Assembly (NCBI RefSeq): GCF_027257935.1
Contig: NZ_JANZKW010000001.1
Coordinates: forward strand, 434,001-498,000
Reading direction: 5' to 3'
Length of the DNA: 64,000 bases
DNA from: Chitinimonas sp. BJYL2
GTDB lineage: Bacteria > Pseudomonadota > Gammaproteobacteria > Burkholderiales > Chitinimonadaceae
Shown one piece after another: positions 37,819-47,177 of this stretch; the stretch's first letter is position 1, and each line of letters begins with the position of its first letter. The notes under the pieces were generated by a model, which saw only the letters and a program-made list of their open reading frames with translations, did no database searches and was not told the origin of the DNA. The position numbers and the translations under genes were made by a program.

Positions 37819-38586
37819 TCAGAAATCCAGCACTTGGCCGTTTTTGAGCATTTTGGGGTGGAACGCGGCAGCATCGGTGCCGATTTCCTGCATGGTTAAC
37901 TCCACCTCGCCAGGCTTGAGGTGAGTGATATAGATCTCGGGATCATTCTTCAGCTTGGCCAGTTCGCCCGCTAGCATCGCGGGGCACAAATGACATGAGG
38001 CTTCAGCCAGTATGCGCTCCCGGTTACAGAATGCCGTCTCGATGATGAGCGTCTTGAGGTTGTAGATCGCATTGACGACGGGCCAGAACTCATCGTTCAC
38101 CGTGGTATCCCCGGAGAACACCAGACTATGCGGTCCGGAATCCAGCTGATAGGCCACGGCAGGTACTGTGTGCACGGCCGGCAGTGCCGTGATGGTCAGA
38201 TCGGGTGAGACTTGGCATTGCTCACCCAGCTCGAAAGGCTCGAACACCATCCAGGGGGATTTCCGGTTGGGGATTTCACGGAAATCGGGCCAGATATGCC
38301 AGTTGAACACGTGCTTGGACAACACATCGAGCGTGGCCTGCGAGGCATGGACGCGTAAGGGTTGCGCTCGCATGGCGCCCACCGTGTCCACTAGCAGGGG
38401 GAGCATGGCAATGTGATCCAGATGGGCATGGGTCAGGAACAGGTGATCAATCTGCGCCAGCTCGGCCACAGATAGATCCCCCACCCCCGTACCTGCATCA
38501 ATGAGGACATGGCGGCCCACAAGGAAAGAAGTGGTGCGCATGGCACCGCCTATTCCGCCGCTACACCCCAAAACCTTGAGCCGCAT
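37819..38586 (-). CDS. MBL-fold hydrolase, class II cAMP phosphodiesterase-like
   Basis: 255 residues from the ATG at 38586 (MRLKVLGCSGGIGG); the frame from 38670 would overlap the cyclase gene. The metal-binding motif THAHLDHIAMLP matches the HxHLDH of class II cyclic-nucleotide phosphodiesterases (yeast PDE1/CpdP type) and is joined by the VFSGDTTVND Asp and a late ITHLKPG His. It lies 16 bases after the adenylate cyclase gene, so hydrolysis of the cAMP made by that enzyme is the likely role; other MBL activities are possible. Confidence 0.82.
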   Translation of the reverse strand: MRLKVLGCSGGIGGAMRTTSFLVGRHVLIDAGTGVGDLSVAELAQIDHLFLTHAHLDHIAMLPLLVDTVGAMRAQPLRVHASQATLDVLSKHVFNWHIWPDFREIPNRKSPWMVFEPFELGEQCQVSPDLTITALPAVHTVPAVAYQLDSGPHSLVFSGDTTVNDEFWPVVNAIYNLKTLIIETAFCNRERILAEASCHLCPAMLAGELAKLKNDPEIYITHLKPGEVELTMQEIGTDAAAFHPKMLKNGQVLDF

Positions 38587-38602
38587 GCCCTCGCCCGCCT
38601 GG

Positions 38603-40831
38603 CTATTTGGTATCGAACTCGTACACGCCATCCCAGTCTGCCGGCAAGCTGGCTTTACGCAGAGTGGCAATACGATCCAGGTAAACCTGATACAGCTTCA
38701 CGCCAGCGTGCTGGTTGCGCAGATTGATCAATTGCAGCTCTGCCATGTCCCAGTCCTGAGCGCGATAGTGCTTGAGTGCAGTATGGAACAGTTCAATCTC
38801 TGAACGAATGGCTTTATCTACCTTGCCAATTTCGCCGATCGGCTCATAGACGGTGACGCCCTCATCCTTGCCTTTGACGCGTACGCGGTCCAGCTCCCGG
38901 AACAGGATGGCCTCCTTGGCCGCAGCGCGAGTTTGCTCACCAACGATCATGCCCACGCCGTAGTACTTGGTAATCCCTTCCAGCCGAGAGGCGAGGTTCA
39001 CCGCATCTCCCATGACCGTATAGGCCTTGCGGATCTGCGAGCCCATGTCGCCCACTGTCATCCGGCCCGTGTTCACGCCGACGCCGATATGGATCTCCGG
39101 CCAGCCCTTTTCCTTGAGTGCGGGTCCGAGCGCCTGCATGGCACGCTGCATTTCCAGGCCCGCCAGCACCGCGTTCTTGGCGTGATCGGGATCATGAATC
39201 GGTGCGCCCCAGAAGGCCATCACGCAGTCGCCCATGTACTTGTCGATGGTGCCCAGATACTGGGTGCGGATCACATCCGACAAAGTCGTCAGGAACTCAT
39301 TCATGAAGCGCGTCAGCTCCTTGGGCTCCATGCTCTCGGAAATGGTGGTGAAGCTGCGCACATCCGAGAACAGCACCGTCAGCTCCCGACTCTGGCCTTC
39401 CATGGAGTACTTCTCGGGCTCCTCGCTCATCTTTGCCACCAGTTCCGGCGGCACGTACTGGCCAAACAGGCTGGCCATCTGCTTCTTGTTTCGGGCCTCA
39501 AAGAAATAGCCGTAGGCCATGGAGATCGCATACAGCAGCGCGATGGCCACCAGGGTCGCGGCCAGCGGCAGGGCCAGGCCCGAGTATTTCCACAAGGCAA
39601 AATTTCCGACTATGACCAGCATGCCGATACCCGCTGTGATGAGGGTGCCCGGCAACGGGTTGAGCCGCATCAGAACCACGATCAAGGTCAGCCCCACCAC
39701 GAGCAAGAGCAGGATTTCCGCGCCCTGCAGATAGTCGGGCCGCGCAGGCAGGGCATTGTCCATCATGGAGGCGATCAGGTTGGCGTGGATTTCCACACCG
39801 GGATAAACCGAATCCACCGGTGCCACGCGCAGGTCCAGCAGGCCCGGCGCTGTAGTGCCGATCAGCACCATGCGGCCCGCAATATCGTCTGCCTTTGCTC
39901 GACCACTCAGCACATCTGCCGCAGAAATGTAGTTGAAGCTCTGCTTGCCGCCACGAAATGGCGTGAGTGTCGTGATGTTTTCATCAACAGGGATCGTCAG
40001 CGGGCCGACCTTGAGCCATTCAAGTGGCTTGTAAGCACGCAACCAGGAATTCTCGGCATACACCGGCTCGATGGCGGGAAAGTTCAGATAGGCCCGGACC
40101 ATCGCCAGCGACAGCGATTCGTAATATTTGCCCTCGTGCTCGACCAACATACCCACACGTCGGGTAACCCCATCCGGATCGGGTAGTGGATTGAAGTGCC
40201 CGGCCGAGGTGGCCGACCCCATCAGCACGGGTAAGTTGGCGCCGTAGCCCTTGGCGGTGAGCGGGTAGACATTGCGTCCCTTGAACATGCCCGCAGGCAG
40301 CACGGGTTTGGGCAACTGGCCAGCCTTGCGGGCATCGGCTTCAAAGCTGAAGTAATATCCAAGGACAACCGGTTTGTTCTTGAGGCTATCGGCAAACAGG
40401 CCGTCGTAATCCAGTCCGCCCGACATGGCTGCCAAGGTAGACTGAAATGCCTCGTTCGACTTCAGCTCCCCCTCGGCCAGACGCTGCAAGACCGGTAAAC
40501 CCGAGCTGTCATCCTTCTCGGCAAACACGATGTCAAAACCGACGGCCGCGGCCTTGTAATCGTCCGTGAGCTTGTGGACCAGATCGGCGACCGTTTTACG
40601 TGGCCAAGGCCAGCGCCCCACCTCGGCCAGACTCTTTTCATCCAGATCAACAATCACCACACGGGGGTCCACCCCGCCAGGCATGGTGAGTACCAAGCGG
40701 GCATCGTAGGCCCACAGGTCGATCTGTTCCAGCCAACGGGGACGCCAGCTATGGTTGGCATAACCCAACAGAAAGGTCAGCACGAGCAGACTCAGCAGCA
40801 GCTGCAACCAGTATTTGCGCAGTGTTTTCAT
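38603..40831 (-). CDS. CHASE2 adenylate/guanylate cyclase
   Basis: 742 residues. One N-terminal helix, a periplasmic CHASE2 sensor domain (about 35-370, with VDPRVVIVDLDEKSLAEVG and the RMVLIGTTAPGLLDLRVAPV end block), three helices (about 385-455), then a class III cyclase domain. Catalytic elements are visible: metal Asp in VLFSDVRSFTTIS, LGTIDKYMGDCVMAFWG with Lys and Asp, and AYTVMGDAVNLASRLEG. The Lys/Asp pair favours ATP, hence cAMP. A TPR-like tail follows. It shares the CHASE2-plus-three-helix front end with the kinase three genes upstream, so both may sense the same signal. Confidence 0.93.
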   Translation of the reverse strand: MKTLRKYWLQLLLSLLVLTFLLGYANHSWRPRWLEQIDLWAYDARLVLTMPGGVDPRVVIVDLDEKSLAEVGRWPWPRKTVADLVHKLTDDYKAAAVGFDIVFAEKDDSSGLPVLQRLAEGELKSNEAFQSTLAAMSGGLDYDGLFADSLKNKPVVLGYYFSFEADARKAGQLPKPVLPAGMFKGRNVYPLTAKGYGANLPVLMGSATSAGHFNPLPDPDGVTRRVGMLVEHEGKYYESLSLAMVRAYLNFPAIEPVYAENSWLRAYKPLEWLKVGPLTIPVDENITTLTPFRGGKQSFNYISAADVLSGRAKADDIAGRMVLIGTTAPGLLDLRVAPVDSVYPGVEIHANLIASMMDNALPARPDYLQGAEILLLLVVGLTLIVVLMRLNPLPGTLITAGIGMLVIVGNFALWKYSGLALPLAATLVAIALLYAISMAYGYFFEARNKKQMASLFGQYVPPELVAKMSEEPEKYSMEGQSRELTVLFSDVRSFTTISESMEPKELTRFMNEFLTTLSDVIRTQYLGTIDKYMGDCVMAFWGAPIHDPDHAKNAVLAGLEMQRAMQALGPALKEKGWPEIHIGVGVNTGRMTVGDMGSQIRKAYTVMGDAVNLASRLEGITKYYGVGMIVGEQTRAAAKEAILFRELDRVRVKGKDEGVTVYEPIGEIGKVDKAIRSEIELFHTALKHYRAQDWDMAELQLINLRNQHAGVKLYQVYLDRIATLRKASLPADWDGVYEFDTK

Positions 40832-40850
40832 GCAGCGTCTGCCCGTGACC

Positions 40851-41570
40851 TTATTTTGACGAGAACTCCATCTTCACCCCAGCCAGCTCGATGATGTCGC
40901 CGCTGTTCAGCGCCTCGGCCTGCAAACCGATCTGCGTGCCATTCAGTGTTGGCCGGTTGGGGCCTTCGACATGGGTAATGAAGTAGCCGGTAGGCCGGCG
41001 GGTAATGATGGCAACCTGCACGCCCGGCTTGCCCAGCGAGGTGATGTTCTTGACCAGGTCCAGCGTCTTGCCAGCGTTACCGCCAGTCAGCACCTTGATC
41101 TGGGCAACTGCCGGATCGGTTGTCGCTGTCGGAGCCGGGGTCGGCGCGGGAGCGGGTGCCGGGGCTGGCGCCGCCATCACCGGAATCTGCTGGGTATCGC
41201 TGGGCGACATCGGCTTCACGGTGCCGGGGCGAATCACCATGGTCTTCTCGAAATCAGCCGGATCCATCGCGGGCCGGGGCGCCGCCTCGCTAATGAACTT
41301 GAGCTTGTAGCGGCCGATCTCGACCAGATCGCCATCCTGCAAGAGCTGGCGCTGGATGGGCTGACCATTGACCATGGTGCCATTGGTGCTCTGCATGTCC
41401 TCCGCAAATACGTCCGCACCAACGCGGCAGATACGGGCATGCTCACCGGATACCGCTAGATTATCGATCTGCAGATCGTTATGCGGCTTGCGCCCTACTG
41501 TCGTGATGTCTTTTTCCAGCTTGAACTCGCGCAACACGGCGCTATCGAGGCTGAGTATCAGTTTGGCCAT
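40851..41570 (-). CDS. Double-FHA domain protein
   Basis: 239 residues from the ATG at 41570. The first FHA domain (about 5-95) has the phosphothreonine-binding GRKPHNDL and SGEHARI motifs and STNGTMVNG. An Ala/Pro linker of about 25 residues (APAPAPAPAPTPAPT) leads to a second, degenerate FHA domain (about 155-239) with NGTQIG but without the clear GR and S-x-x-H motifs. Between the first domain and the linker is ADFEKTMVIRPGT, a Thr motif like those phosphorylated in FHA substrates of Ser/Thr kinases. With the kinase and PP2C upstream it forms a phospho-signalling trio. No membrane segment. Confidence 0.88.
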   Translation of the reverse strand: MAKLILSLDSAVLREFKLEKDITTVGRKPHNDLQIDNLAVSGEHARICRVGADVFAEDMQSTNGTMVNGQPIQRQLLQDGDLVEIGRYKLKFISEAAPRPAMDPADFEKTMVIRPGTVKPMSPSDTQQIPVMAAPAPAPAPAPTPAPTATTDPAVAQIKVLTGGNAGKTLDLVKNITSLGKPGVQVAIITRRPTGYFITHVEGPNRPTLNGTQIGLQAEALNSGDIIELAGVKMEFSSK

Positions 41571-41659
41571 GAGGTTTCCCTTTTCGGTCTTTCTTTTATC
41601 GCACTTGCTTGTCACATCACCAAGCTGTTACGCACAGGCGTTCGACTCGCTGCAGGCAC

Positions 41660-42496
41660 TCAGCCTTTCAGCCAGCCGAACAGCCTGGACCACAGACTGG
41701 TATGTGCCGGAAAACTGCGATTGATGCGGATCAGGACCACCGAAACATTGTCGCGGCCACCGTTGTCGTTGGCCTGCTGCACCAGATGCTCGGCAGCCAG
41801 CGGCAGATTGCTGCCCAGCGTACCGAGTACCGACGCAATGTCTTCGTCGTCCACCATATCGTTGAGACCATCCGAGCAGAGCAGATAAATATCGCCCACA
41901 TTCACGTCATGGTCGGTCAACTCGGGATCGAGCTGCGGATCGATGCCAACTGCACGCGTCACCAGATTCTTGTTCTGGGAACGCTTGGCCTCTTCCGGGG
42001 TAATCAGCCCGCTATCGAGCTGCTCCTGAAGCAAGGAATGGTCCCGCGTCAGGGTTTTGAGTTCGCCATCCCGGAAGCGATAGAGGCGTGAGTCGCCTAC
42101 ATGGGCCACCGTAAGGCGATTATCGTAGAACACCACCGCCACCAGCGTGGTCCCCATGCCTGCACATTGGGGCTGGCTTTGGGCGGTCTGGAAGATCGCC
42201 AGATTGGTTTTTTCGATCTCCAGCCGCAACATCCTGTGGGCTGCCGGTTTGCCGCTCAGAGCCTCGGGTACATGAGGCGCAACAACATCTATCGAGGCCA
42301 TCAGCCCTTGGCCCAGCAGCGTGGTGGCGATACCGCTGGCAACCTCACCCGCGTTATAGCCCCCCATGCCGTCAGCCAGAATCGCCAGGCCGTAGTCAGC
42401 GTCAAAAGAGATGGCATCCTCGTTGTGACCCCGAACCATACCGGGGTCGCTGATGCCGTGGATTTCCAGTGCGTGGGCGAGTGTCTTGGTAGCCAT
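41660..42496 (-). CDS. PP2C-type Ser/Thr protein phosphatase
   Basis: 278 residues from the ATG at 42496, which overlaps the kinase stop by one base (TAATG). Metal-binding motifs of the PPM/PP2C family are present: RGHNEDAIS, ILADGMGGYNAGEVAS, MGTTLVAVV, VAHVGDSRLYRFRDG, CSDGLNDMV and GGRDNVSVVL. It should reverse phosphorylation by the adjacent kinase. Confidence 0.93.
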   Translation of the reverse strand: MATKTLAHALEIHGISDPGMVRGHNEDAISFDADYGLAILADGMGGYNAGEVASGIATTLLGQGLMASIDVVAPHVPEALSGKPAAHRMLRLEIEKTNLAIFQTAQSQPQCAGMGTTLVAVVFYDNRLTVAHVGDSRLYRFRDGELKTLTRDHSLLQEQLDSGLITPEEAKRSQNKNLVTRAVGIDPQLDPELTDHDVNVGDIYLLCSDGLNDMVDDEDIASVLGTLGSNLPLAAEHLVQQANDNGGRDNVSVVLIRINRSFPAHTSLWSRLFGWLKG

Positions 42497-45099
42497 TACA
42501 GGGTCGCCTTGCATTGACGCAGCGCCTCAGCAAACTCGGCACCGGTCTGGAAGCGGGCTTCCATGTTCTTCTGCAGGGCCTTGTCGATCACGGCCACCAG
42601 GCAGGGAGGCAGCTTGGGATTGATCTCGGCAGGGTTACGATAGGCTTCGTTGGCGATGCGATACATCAACTCGGCCATCGATTCACCCTGGAAGGGCAGC
42701 ATGCCCACGCTCATCTGATAGAGCATCACCCCCAGCGAGAACAGGTCGGAACGGCCATCAATCTTCTTGCCCGAGAGTTGCTCGGGCGACATATAGCTTG
42801 GGGTGCCCAGCACCATGCCCGTCTTGGTCTTGCTGGAATCGGTGATGCGGGCAATGCCGAAGTCCGTCACTTTCACCACTTTGGCGTCATGTTCGTACAT
42901 GATGTTGGCAGGCTTGATGTCGCGGTGCGCCACATGTTGCTTGTGCGCGTAATCAAGCGCATCTGCCACTTCGGCAATGATCTGCATCACTTCGGGCAAG
43001 GGTAGTAGCTGACCCGGCTTGGTATGAGGCGCCAGATCCTTGCCTTTGAGGAACTCCATGGCGATATAAGCCAGATCATGTTCCTCACCCGCATCGTAGA
43101 TGGTGACGATATTCGGGTGATTAAGCCGGCCGGCCGTCTCGGCCTCGCGGAAGAAGCGGGTACGTGCTTCCTCCAGTTCATCCGCTTCGAATTCCTGAGA
43201 CAGGGCCATGGTCTTGATCGCCACTACGCGGCCGATCTTCGGATCCTTGCCCAGGTACACCACGCCCATTGCGCCCTTGCCGAGTTCCTTTTCCACCTGA
43301 TACCGGCCCAGCATAGGCTTCTCGACCGCGCCGCCTTCCAGCACCAGTGTACTGGCGTTGGTACGACCACCCGCCCCCCCGAGTATCACCGTCTCGGCCA
43401 TCTGTTTGGCACGGTTGAGCTTCTGGTCAATGTCCTTGAACTTGGGGTTGTATGCCGCGATGTGCTGATAAACCGATTCCGCCTTATTGAACTGGCGCTT
43501 GCGCTCAAAATCCAGCGCAAGGTTGTAGAGCAGGTCAGCCATGCCATCGTCCATCGGCGCCTTGCGGAACTTATCGAAGGCCATATCGAGCTGGCCTTGA
43601 CCTTGGAACGCCAGGCCCAGCATGCGATTGGATTCCGCTGCCGACATCTCCGAGGCCTCCATGCCTCGTTCGGTAATCAGGAAGCGTTTGGTCGTCAGCA
43701 CCAGATGCCCCACCACCAGCAAGGCGGCAGGCGTCATCAATTCCAGCCACAGCAGCTTCGTGGTCATCAAGCCAAAGTGCGCCGCCAGCAGCACTACAAA
43801 CAGAACCGCTGTAATGACCGCCGCCTGGCCCGCCTTGAGGCGCGGCAACAGGGCGATCAGGTAGGCCGCCACCAGCGCGCACAGCGCCAGCTTGAGCCAG
43901 AGCGACCAACCCGGTGCGGTGAAGTAATCCTGCTGGAGAATGCTCGACACGTTGTGCGCCAGCATCACCACCGGCGACACCCCCGCCGCCAGCGGGGTCA
44001 CCATGGTCGTACCCAGACCTGAGGCCGTCGGGCCGATCAGGACGATCTTGTCCTTGTACTTGTCGAAGGGGATTTTGCCGCTGGCGACGTCGTAGAAGGA
44101 ATCAACCGGAATGGCGGGTTTGCCGTTCACATCACGGTAGTAGTAAGTATGGAAGGTTGAATACGGTTGCGTGCGTACATTCAACCCGCCTACCTGTACC
44201 GATTCACCCAGCTTGACCACCACTTTGTTGGCCGGGATGTTGAGGCTCTTGGCCGCAGCCAGCAGGGACAGAGAGGGGTAAAACTGGTCGTAGTAGCGGA
44301 TAACCAAGGGCTCTTCACGCACCACGCCGTCAGCCGGATCGGGCAGCACGGTCAGGTGGCCGACGCCAGCCGCCTTCTCGCCAATCTTGGCGATCGGGGA
44401 AATCATGCGCAAGGAAGGTACAGGCAAGCCAGCAGCCGGGTCGCCTGAACTCTCCAGTTCGCTTTTCTGGATGAAGGCTGGCGTATCGGCATCCGGGTTG
44501 CCTTGCGGCTCACCGGGCTCCAGCAACATGGGCAACAGCACATTACCGGACCGGGCCAAGGTGTTGCCCAACTGGGTGTCGAAATCCAGACGCGCCACTG
44601 CGGCGTCCAGCAAGGCACCAAACTTGTCTGCGGGGGCATCAACAGGCGGGGCCACCAGCGCCGGATCCGGCGGCGCGCCATCGGCCATGGCCATGATCGG
44701 GTCTGGTGCCTGATTGGCATGTTGCTGCCGATACGCCTTCGCCAGCTCGCGCAGCGCAGCAGTGCCCTTGTCTTCCTGCGGCTCCGTGAAAAATACCGTA
44801 CTGACGACAAGCTTGGGTTTGGCCGCAGCGAGCTTGTCGAGAAACTCGGCATGGACATCCCGCGACCAAGGCCAGCGACCAATATTGTCGAGGCTCTGCT
44901 GGTCAATCGCCACGATGGCGATGCGATCATTGGGGGTGCGGCTGGTCATGCGCACCCCACCGTCATACGCCGCCCGCTCAAGACTTGCGAGCAGATTGGT
45001 GCCGATGCCAGCCAGCGCAAACAGAACCACGACGGCAGTACCTACAAACCAGTCAGCCTTCCAAAAAGCAGCCTTCAATTGCGCCTCCCTGGCGAGCAT
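42496..45099 (-). CDS. CHASE2 Ser/Thr protein kinase with TPR linker
   Basis: 867 residues. An N-terminal helix, periplasmic CHASE2 domain (about 40-390; RIAIVAIDQQSLDNIGRWPW), three helices (about 400-475), a TPR-like cytoplasmic linker (about 490-560) and a Hanks-type kinase domain (about 600-867). Kinase elements are intact: glycine loop LGKGAMGVVYLG, VAIK lysine, HRDIKPANIM catalytic loop, DFG, and GTPSYMSPEQL. CHASE2 in front of a kinase is one of the known CHASE2 layouts. It is the first gene of the signalling operon that runs through PP2C, FHA, cyclase, MBL, PilB and HD-GYP. Confidence 0.93.
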   Translation of the reverse strand: MLAREAQLKAAFWKADWFVGTAVVVLFALAGIGTNLLASLERAAYDGGVRMTSRTPNDRIAIVAIDQQSLDNIGRWPWSRDVHAEFLDKLAAAKPKLVVSTVFFTEPQEDKGTAALRELAKAYRQQHANQAPDPIMAMADGAPPDPALVAPPVDAPADKFGALLDAAVARLDFDTQLGNTLARSGNVLLPMLLEPGEPQGNPDADTPAFIQKSELESSGDPAAGLPVPSLRMISPIAKIGEKAAGVGHLTVLPDPADGVVREEPLVIRYYDQFYPSLSLLAAAKSLNIPANKVVVKLGESVQVGGLNVRTQPYSTFHTYYYRDVNGKPAIPVDSFYDVASGKIPFDKYKDKIVLIGPTASGLGTTMVTPLAAGVSPVVMLAHNVSSILQQDYFTAPGWSLWLKLALCALVAAYLIALLPRLKAGQAAVITAVLFVVLLAAHFGLMTTKLLWLELMTPAALLVVGHLVLTTKRFLITERGMEASEMSAAESNRMLGLAFQGQGQLDMAFDKFRKAPMDDGMADLLYNLALDFERKRQFNKAESVYQHIAAYNPKFKDIDQKLNRAKQMAETVILGGAGGRTNASTLVLEGGAVEKPMLGRYQVEKELGKGAMGVVYLGKDPKIGRVVAIKTMALSQEFEADELEEARTRFFREAETAGRLNHPNIVTIYDAGEEHDLAYIAMEFLKGKDLAPHTKPGQLLPLPEVMQIIAEVADALDYAHKQHVAHRDIKPANIMYEHDAKVVKVTDFGIARITDSSKTKTGMVLGTPSYMSPEQLSGKKIDGRSDLFSLGVMLYQMSVGMLPFQGESMAELMYRIANEAYRNPAEINPKLPPCLVAVIDKALQKNMEARFQTGAEFAEALRQCKATL

Positions 45100-45193
45100 G
45101 CGTGCGAATCCATCACAGATTAGATGGCATTACCGCGCAACGCCAGTCAGGCAAGGCTTTCGACGGGTTTTGCACCTTCTCGCCAACACGCGC

Positions 45194-46051
45194 TCACAGA
45201 TTGGCCAGCACCCGCAGCGATAGGGATTTGCTATGGAAGGCATGCCAAGCCTCTGGGTGATACTCCTCCAGGTGACGATGGTCGCGCCACCAGGCAAACA
45301 CGTGTGCGGCGCGGGCAGTCAGGCCAGCCGGCAAGGTCTCGAACTCCGACAAGCCCACCATCAGCTCGGCTTCGAACAGATGACGCACATCCACATTGAA
45401 CAGCAGCTCGTCATCCGCCAGCCGTGTCAGGGTGGCAATCGCCTCGGGCTCCTGCCCGGCGTCCACCAGATTCAGCAGGTGATCCACCTGCTCCAGGGCA
45501 TCTGCCTCCAGCAAGCGTAGCTTGAGCCACTCCACCGTTTTGGGATCGCGCTCACTCAACCAGTGCGCCGGCTCAATCCAGCCAAACATCTGCACGGCAG
45601 TACGCAGGAAGTCGTCATGGTTGGCCGCGATATCGCAACACACCCACAGCATGCCGTCCTCGAACATCTGCCACAGCAAGGGATCTCGCTCTCGCGCCGT
45701 ATCCAGCTGCAGTTCCGTCATCATGCTCTGCAGCTTGGTCATCGCCTCCTCGACCGTACCGCGCTCGTTAAGCTCGGCCAGTGTTTCGATATGAGGCCGT
45801 AGCAGCAACTCTATCTCCGCCTCACGCAGATCACGCTCCCCCTCGGGCCGTGCCGCCGCGACCGGCTGACGCGCGAGCTCGCTGGCCTGCCACATGGCTT
45901 CCTCAAAGGCGGTGCGTAAAGCCTGGAATGCCTCCGGGTCCTCTTCCGGCCGTGTCGTTTTGAGCAGGCGTGCATAAGCTCGCCTGATCTCCCGATCATC
46001 TGCAGTAGGAATCAACCCCAAAGTCGACCAGCAGTCTGTTGTTGTCATCAT
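45194..46051 (-). CDS. J-domain-like co-chaperone, DjlB/DjlC type (degenerate HPD)
   Basis: 285 residues. The first ~70 form a J-like domain: [20 protein letters not shown] then [20 protein letters not shown]. The canonical HPD is replaced by RPEED. The remainder is acidic, helical and without recognised domain. It overlaps the upstream J-like gene by 4 bases and belongs to the hscC operon. The E. coli HscC partners DjlB and DjlC have the same kind of context, which supports the call. Confidence 0.75.
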   Translation of the reverse strand: MMTTTDCWSTLGLIPTADDREIRRAYARLLKTTRPEEDPEAFQALRTAFEEAMWQASELARQPVAAARPEGERDLREAEIELLLRPHIETLAELNERGTVEEAMTKLQSMMTELQLDTARERDPLLWQMFEDGMLWVCCDIAANHDDFLRTAVQMFGWIEPAHWLSERDPKTVEWLKLRLLEADALEQVDHLLNLVDAGQEPEAIATLTRLADDELLFNVDVRHLFEAELMVGLSEFETLPAGLTARAAHVFAWWRDHRHLEEYHPEAWHAFHSKSLSLRVLANL

Positions 46052-47175
46052 TTACTCCTGACCCAAGTCATGAGAAGCCACACGGCAGCCCAGAGCATTA
46101 CCCACCAGTAGCCCATGATCGATTCAATCAACATCGGCCATTCGGATTGCGGCGGCTTAGCTTGGCGCCACCAATCAACCTGCTCTGAATCAAGGCGGGG
46201 AGCTAATGAAGGCCAGTTATGCTCAACATCATTCAGCCAAGCACGGGTGCGCGCAAATCTGCCTTTTGACTGCGCCCTCCACCAACGCCGCCACGTGGGG
46301 TGCCGCCTGAGCAACCAGACCCGGTCCTGATATCCATGCTCTCGCGGGGACGTCCAGTGCATCCACTGCCGCTCGCTTTTCAATCGCTCACATACTTGTG
46401 CCGGCCAACCTTGAACACCCGACTTCACGACGCCATCACGACTACACCAATCTGCCTGGATCGCTATCCGCTCTGCCAGAACCACAGGTAGCACATCACA
46501 GCAAGCCAACCATTCGGCTAGCGCCATTTCCAGCACATCGCGCGCATCCAGTGCCTGCCATTCAGGTGCATCCCACGCACACGTGGCATGCCGAACTGCG
46601 TCGTCTTCGCTGCCGAGCTGCTGAATGCTGGCAATCAACGCCCTAGCTTGCACTCCATAGAGCCGACGTCGCATTTGCGCCCACTCGTGGCGATTCCCCG
46701 ACAACGCCTCCGGCATCGGCTCCCACCACGCAAAGCGCTCGGCGAACTCAAGAAGGGTGGGCTCAGGAAAATCGGCATCGCCCAATGCACGGCGCATGGC
46801 CAGCAATGACGCTGCATGCTCAGGTGCCAGGTCTGTTGAAACATCACGCCACAACAAGGTATGCGTGGGCTCAACGTGGTGCCGAGCGACATGCTGATCG
46901 ATCTGCGTGGCTTCTGCCTCAACACCTGCAACACATGTCGAAGCGCCGGCGCTCAGCTCAGCCATTAAATCATCGGCCACCTCGACACATACCTCTAGCT
47001 GGCCAAGACTCGCGAGGTAAAGCGCCCAATCGTAGGCCTCCCTTAGTCTTGCGAAACCCTCCGCGTCATCTTCGGGGCGGGTTTGCTTCAGCAAGCGTGC
47101 ATAAGCGCGACGGATAACACCAGTCTCCGAGGTCGCTGCAATCCCCAGGATCTGCCAACACGGAGCATCAGTCAT
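46048..47175 (-). CDS. J-domain-like membrane co-chaperone (degenerate HPD)
   Basis: 375 residues. N-terminal J-like segment ([20 protein letters not shown] then [20 protein letters not shown]) with RPEDD in place of HPD, as in the next gene. The middle is Trp-rich and helical with no known domain. The C-terminus is one membrane helix ([17 protein letters not shown]) followed by RSK, a tail anchor that would hold the co-chaperone at the inner membrane. It starts 2 bases after hscC. Confidence 0.75.
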   Translation of the reverse strand: MTDAPCWQILGIAATSETGVIRRAYARLLKQTRPEDDAEGFARLREAYDWALYLASLGQLEVCVEVADDLMAELSAGASTCVAGVEAEATQIDQHVARHHVEPTHTLLWRDVSTDLAPEHAASLLAMRRALGDADFPEPTLLEFAERFAWWEPMPEALSGNRHEWAQMRRRLYGVQARALIASIQQLGSEDDAVRHATCAWDAPEWQALDARDVLEMALAEWLACCDVLPVVLAERIAIQADWCSRDGVVKSGVQGWPAQVCERLKSERQWMHWTSPREHGYQDRVWLLRRHPTWRRWWRAQSKGRFARTRAWLNDVEHNWPSLAPRLDSEQVDWWRQAKPPQSEWPMLIESIMGYWWVMLWAAVWLLMTWVRSK

Positions 47176-47177
47176 GC

